A DNA stretch of 64,000 nt from Triops longicaudatus. Its lineage: Eukaryota > Arthropoda > Branchiopoda > Notostraca > Triopsidae. The stretch covers positions 1 to 64,000 of the forward strand of contig JAGQDJ010000215.1 of NCBI GenBank assembly GCA_022885665.1, written 5' to 3'. The notes beneath the pieces were generated by a model. It did not search any database. It saw only the letters and a program-made list of their open reading frames with translations, and was not told where the DNA came from. The position numbers were made by a program, and so were the translations under genes. Shown here piece by piece: positions 60,301 to 64,000 of this stretch; within the stretch, counting starts at the first letter, position 1, and every line of letters begins with the position of its first letter.

Positions 60301-63300
60301 CAATATAGACTATTCTAGAAGACAAATGCGAAGTTGAACAATGTGCAACGCACACGACGTATTTATGTTGATTCCGTAGAAAGAAAGGCGACAGTGTCAT
60401 CCATTTCAAATTTGTTCCGTAATTTTTTATGCATTTGCATCGTAATTCACATGCTCACTCTCCACGCTACAGTTGGTGAGTTTTACTGCGGTGAAAAATT
60501 CACGATGTGTATGACCTATTCAGGTAGAAGGGAAATTGCTCGTAAAGCGGAGTATGCCTACGAACTGACAAGTGTAATCGGACTTATTAATGTTTTTTTT
60601 AAAAAAAAGAGTATGGGGCCACGCTGGTTTGAATGAAGAATTGATGCACACGTCAGTCATAGAATCGAGTGCTGCCGGAGTCGTGCCTGGTTCTGCGTCG
60701 GCTGAAATCATCATTTCGGGTATGTGTACAGAAGAAAAATGAACTTGACACTTTATTTGCGTTTTTTCTTTGACAGGCGGGTTCCACAACCCCGTTCTCG
60801 ACGACGATTCCCAGAGTGAATCACTGATGGACCGGTTGATGGATGCTCACAGATGGATTCTCGCGGCCAAGAACGACGAAGCTGCTTTGGCTCAGTTGTT
60901 ACAGAATATCGTAGCTTATCGGCAGAGTGATGGATCATTCCTGGATGTACCTTATGACATTTTCAGGTTATTTGCTGAAAAAAATTCAACGACTGTCACA
61001 ACGATATTCGCGTGTACTTTAACATGATTTTTGTATTACTGTATTACTGCAGAACAACAGCAACAAGTGTTTTGGCCTTGTCACATCTGAAACATTACAC
61101 CCGTTGCGATGCGAAGTATATTACCACGGCCGTTGATTGGCTAGCCTCACAGCAGGAAGAAGAAGGATGGTTTAGGCAACTTGGCAATGTCAGTGAAACA
61201 GACGACGAACGAATCTTGCGCACAGCCCGTGTTGTAATTACGTTAGGGAACGCCAATCTGGAGAGCGTGGTAAATCGAACACGAATCGTTACGGTCGTAC
61301 CCACTTTTCAGTCTTCGATTTGTTTCCAGGAATCGCACGTTCTGATTCGCAAAGCACAGTTCTTCTTGGAGAAAGCCTTGGCTGCCAATTCCACAGATTT
61401 GGCTACCGTATTAATTAGCCAGGCCCTTATTAGCACCAAGAGCTCGTTCTCAGCTCTGGCCATGCAACGACTCACGACGTTGGATTACGCGCAGATTCTG
61501 AACGAAAGTAAGAGATTATTGTCACAATTTATAGCCACAACGGCCCCTAACTTTTTTGTCTGTTGCTAGTTAATGAAGCTTCCCTCGAAACTGTAATTGC
61601 CTCATTAAGAGTTTTGTCGCAAGCGAACCAATTTGAGCGAGCCCAGGTACTAGCCTATTGGCTGTTGGCTCAGACACTAGTCCTTCCACACTATCCTATG
61701 GTACTTTTGTATATCAAAAGAAAGAAATGTGTTGAAAGCTCTTTTTTTGCGGAAAATAGTTGAGAATTTCAGCCTCGTTGGCACTGGATGCCTACGCAAG
61801 GATGGTACATGATTCCGCCCGCGATTTAGTTGTCGATTTGGGAATTAATTCGGGGCTTAACAGTTCATACGATACCGAACCCGAAGTAGGAAACATTGAA
61901 ATTTGTTGCTGTTGTTTATTATGTATTTTTTTAAGCAAGACTTTTTTTTTCGCTTCGCAGGACGTGACAGATTTGGATGATATTCTTATAGTACCGGTGG
62001 AAGGTTCTTTCGAAGAAAACGAGCCTTACCGTGTAAATGAAGAACATACGGATGCTTCTCCGCGTCAAACCATTAAATTCCGCAACGGCAAGCGAACGCG
62101 ACATTTTCAGGTTAAGGACTTACCTGCGCAAATACAGTTCAAGGCTGTAGGCATGGGCTGCATCACTTTACAGGTAATTTAAACGTTAGAGAAAAATTAT
62201 TTCTATTGTGTGTGCTATATTATACCATAAAAAAAAAAACACAAAGAAAGATTTTAAAGTCTTCATTGTTTAATAAAAGTGCTTACTCATGGGTGGTTGC
62301 ATCTAAATATGTTACTGTAGACCAAACTACGCTGGCAAATGTACATGTTGAATACCCTCAACGCGCTGAAAGTCTCCAGCGTAATCCAGGAATCGCTGGA
62401 ATCAGTAGGCACTGAGTTGGGTGATCCCCCGCAGCAAATTTCTGTTTCTTCGTGCTTCACCAGGTATGTATCGTCATCATTTGGTGTAGTTAGACGAATA
62501 CCAACAACGTTGATTTAACTATTTTTTAAAGTAAAGTTTCGCGAATAGCAGAATAAACGTTTAAATAATTAAGCCCTGTGTCTCGTAAAAATAGCCGCAA
62601 ATTCTTGCTTGGCCTAACTCACACAAATAAGAAGCGGCTTTTAGCTAGTTTAGTCTTTTGAAGGGTGAAAATAATCCCAAACTTTTCTTGATTCCTTTCA
62701 TAAAATCAGTACAATGCCGTGTCGAAATACAATCTCCGTTATTGTAGGGACAATGTAAGCCGAGAAATCGTTATGGAAATCCAGTTGATGTCAACTTACA
62801 TTTTTGACGACCGTCAGACTGTAGACTTTCCTTACAAAGTCCATTTGGGCAAAGCTTCGGTATTTTTCCCTCAGGTAAGTCCTTTCTTGAAGGATACAAC
62901 ATTCTTGGCGTTGTTCACTGGTTCTTTGTGTGCATTTATTATTCTCTCTTTTCAAGGTGGGCTATCTTCCGAGTCAGGAACTGTGTATCAACCTGACAGC
63001 TCACAGAATGGGCTTGGCTGTGAAATTGAAACCTGGCTACGTCAAAGTTTACGATTCGGCCAGCGCGCATCAACTGTCTTGGATGCCACTCCACGGACGA
63101 CCAGAAAGCACGATGTTGTCGGGTCTCAGTCTCGAAGAACTCGATCTGTACTCCATTTCTTCTGTATCTTCCTTGGCTCCCAGTACGTCCCGTCCTAACG
63201 ACGGGACAGAGGCCTCTCCTACCTTAAGCACCGAGTTCTTTCACGAAATATCTTCCGCTGTTCCACCTGTATTAGACTCTTCCTCTGAAAGCTCGCCTTC

Positions 63301-63430
63301 TCCCGTATTTGAACTAACGACGCCGTTGAGCGTAGTAAACGAGACTGATAGCAACAATAACTTAACCATGACATATCAAATCGAATCAGCCAGTATTCAC
63401 TTAAATGCTTCTTTAGCTTGGCAGCAGTAG
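54306..63430 (+). CDS. CPAMD8: CPAMD8-like alpha-2-macroglobulin family protein
   Basis: Twenty-four exons: 54306-54382, 54459-54631, 55406-55597, 55676-55798, 55910-56151, 56235-56390, 56449-56577, 56681-56832, 56949-57069, 57146-57411, 58306-58543, 58598-58910, 58986-59198, 59303-59630, 60610-60719, 60777-60966, 61053-61269, 61330-61507, 61570-61700, 61760-61885, 61961-62173, 62321-62467, 62710-62874, 62957-63430; 1557 aa. A signal peptide is followed by macroglobulin domains (YDPFNTVI; LGSWKLEV) and the MG7-type LPSSVKVGEQ. A Methyltransf_FA-like domain (VLGGEANT, ETFWIAWS, MTTAWGTPGYF) follows, as in CPAMD8. After it come a thioester-domain helical barrel (YRQSDGSFLD, AVDWLASQQ), a CUB/receptor-binding part (VGYLPSQELC, GYVKVYD) and a Ser/Thr tail. 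No GCGEQ thioester is found. The product is probably secreted or surface-bound; target unknown. Confidence 0.85.
57487..57650. mobile_element. 164-bp MITE with TIRs and TA flanks
   Basis: The left end AAGTAGAATCTCGTTAC and the right end, reverse-complemented, CAGTAGAATCTCGTTACAAC form inverted repeats with one mismatch over 17 bases. Both sides are flanked by TA (57485-57486 and 57651-57652), the target site of Tc1/mariner/pogo-type elements. There is no ORF. This is the cleanest copy in the window and lies in an intron of the CPAMD8-like gene. Confidence 0.8.
58005..58038. repeat. Short dispersed repeat, copy 2
   Basis: The partner of 3625-3658, same orientation. It lies in the same intron as the MITE at 57487-57650 but about 350 bases away, so it is not part of that element. 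Confidence 0.6.
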
Positions 63431-64000
63431 GTGACACAAATGTGGTTTGCAGTCAGCTGTTGAACGAATTATACTTATTTCGTATCATGGGTGATTATGA
63501 AGAAAAAACGAGACGTGATTTTAAATTTTTCCGTTTCTTTTATTGGTTTACGAACGAAACACGCACTGTATTTTTCCGCAAAGGCTGTGGGAACATAGCT
63601 TTGTTACAACCAACGTCGTTTTTCTCCTATTGGGTACAAATGTCATTCAGAAGAAACGAAGATTTTCGTGGTGCTGTAGCGCAGTGCAAAGCTTAACTGT
63701 AAACTGCGGAACAAGGCGGCACGAATTTTTTGTCTTTGGAAAAAAAATGGCTAAGGTTTTCGCAGCGGTAAAAGAACGTTACACAGATGTTTTAAGAGAG
63801 GGAGAAATACATAACGTCTTTTCTGAGATTCCGTGTGATCAAAAACTGACAACACCGTAAGATGACTTAGCAAAAATATGCATGATGCGCGCGTTGCATG
63901 AGTAAACAAAATGATGAGAACAGTTGTCGAATTACTCTAACAGATCTTGCATCGAAGACACGGTCACCTTTTAAATGCAAAGCTAAGACACTGCTTGTCT
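63431..64000. other. Downstream of the CPAMD8-like stop, nothing recognised
   Basis: This should contain the 3' UTR of the CPAMD8-like gene. A 105-codon plus-strand frame (63543-63860) ends with a polar stretch (MAKVFAAVKERYTDVLREGE) that looks somewhat protein-like but matches no family I know. It has no clear splice sites. Confidence 0.4.

Overview
This window is eukaryotic, from an invertebrate animal with AT-leaning DNA. Seven multi-exon genes with GT-AG introns are recognisable by protein homology. The set (an anion-type Cys-loop receptor, a KIF28/KLP-6 kinesin, CPT1, condensin II subunit G2, short tRNase Z and a CPAMD8-like thioester-protein relative) is metazoan. I cannot fix the phylum. 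Introns run from about 60 bp to several kb. Several carry remnants of a TA-flanked mini-transposon family whose ends read close to CAGTAGAATCTCGTTATAAC.

Layout. 1-8019 (-): Cys-loop receptor, 3' end off the left edge. 8020-12055: no recognised gene. 12056-18311 (-): KIF28/KLP-6 kinesin, 17 exons, about 984 aa. 18312-20122: intergenic, with a mobile-element remnant. 20123-21235 (-): one-exon Ser/Asp-rich coiled-coil protein of unknown function. 21424-21666 (-): possible small gene. 22668-24925 (+): ribulose-phosphate 3-epimerase, 3 exons. 25217-29467 (-): carnitine palmitoyltransferase 1, 13 exons, about 782 aa. 30600-37647 (+): NCAPG2, 20 exons, about 1232 aa. 37813-41299 (+): ELAC1, 8 exons, about 389 aa. 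41300-54305: gene-poor 13 kb with several exon-like blocks, the best being three in-phase exons at 41860-45722. 54306-63430 (+): CPAMD8-like protein, 24 exons, about 1557 aa. 63431-64000: nothing recognised.

The genes do not form a pathway. They cover ion-channel signalling, microtubule transport, pentose phosphate metabolism, fatty-acid entry into mitochondria, chromosome condensation, tRNA 3' processing and a secreted or surface macroglobulin. RPE and CPT1 converge with 291 bp between them. CPT1 and NCAPG2 diverge from a 1.1 kb spacer. NCAPG2 and ELAC1 lie head-to-tail 165 bp apart.

Exon boundaries were placed by hand from splice sites, phase continuity and remembered family sequence; no alignment or transcript data were available. 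The points most worth checking are the apparent loss of the thioester motif in the CPAMD8-like protein, the unusual pore lining of the channel, and the unrecognised in-phase exons after ELAC1.
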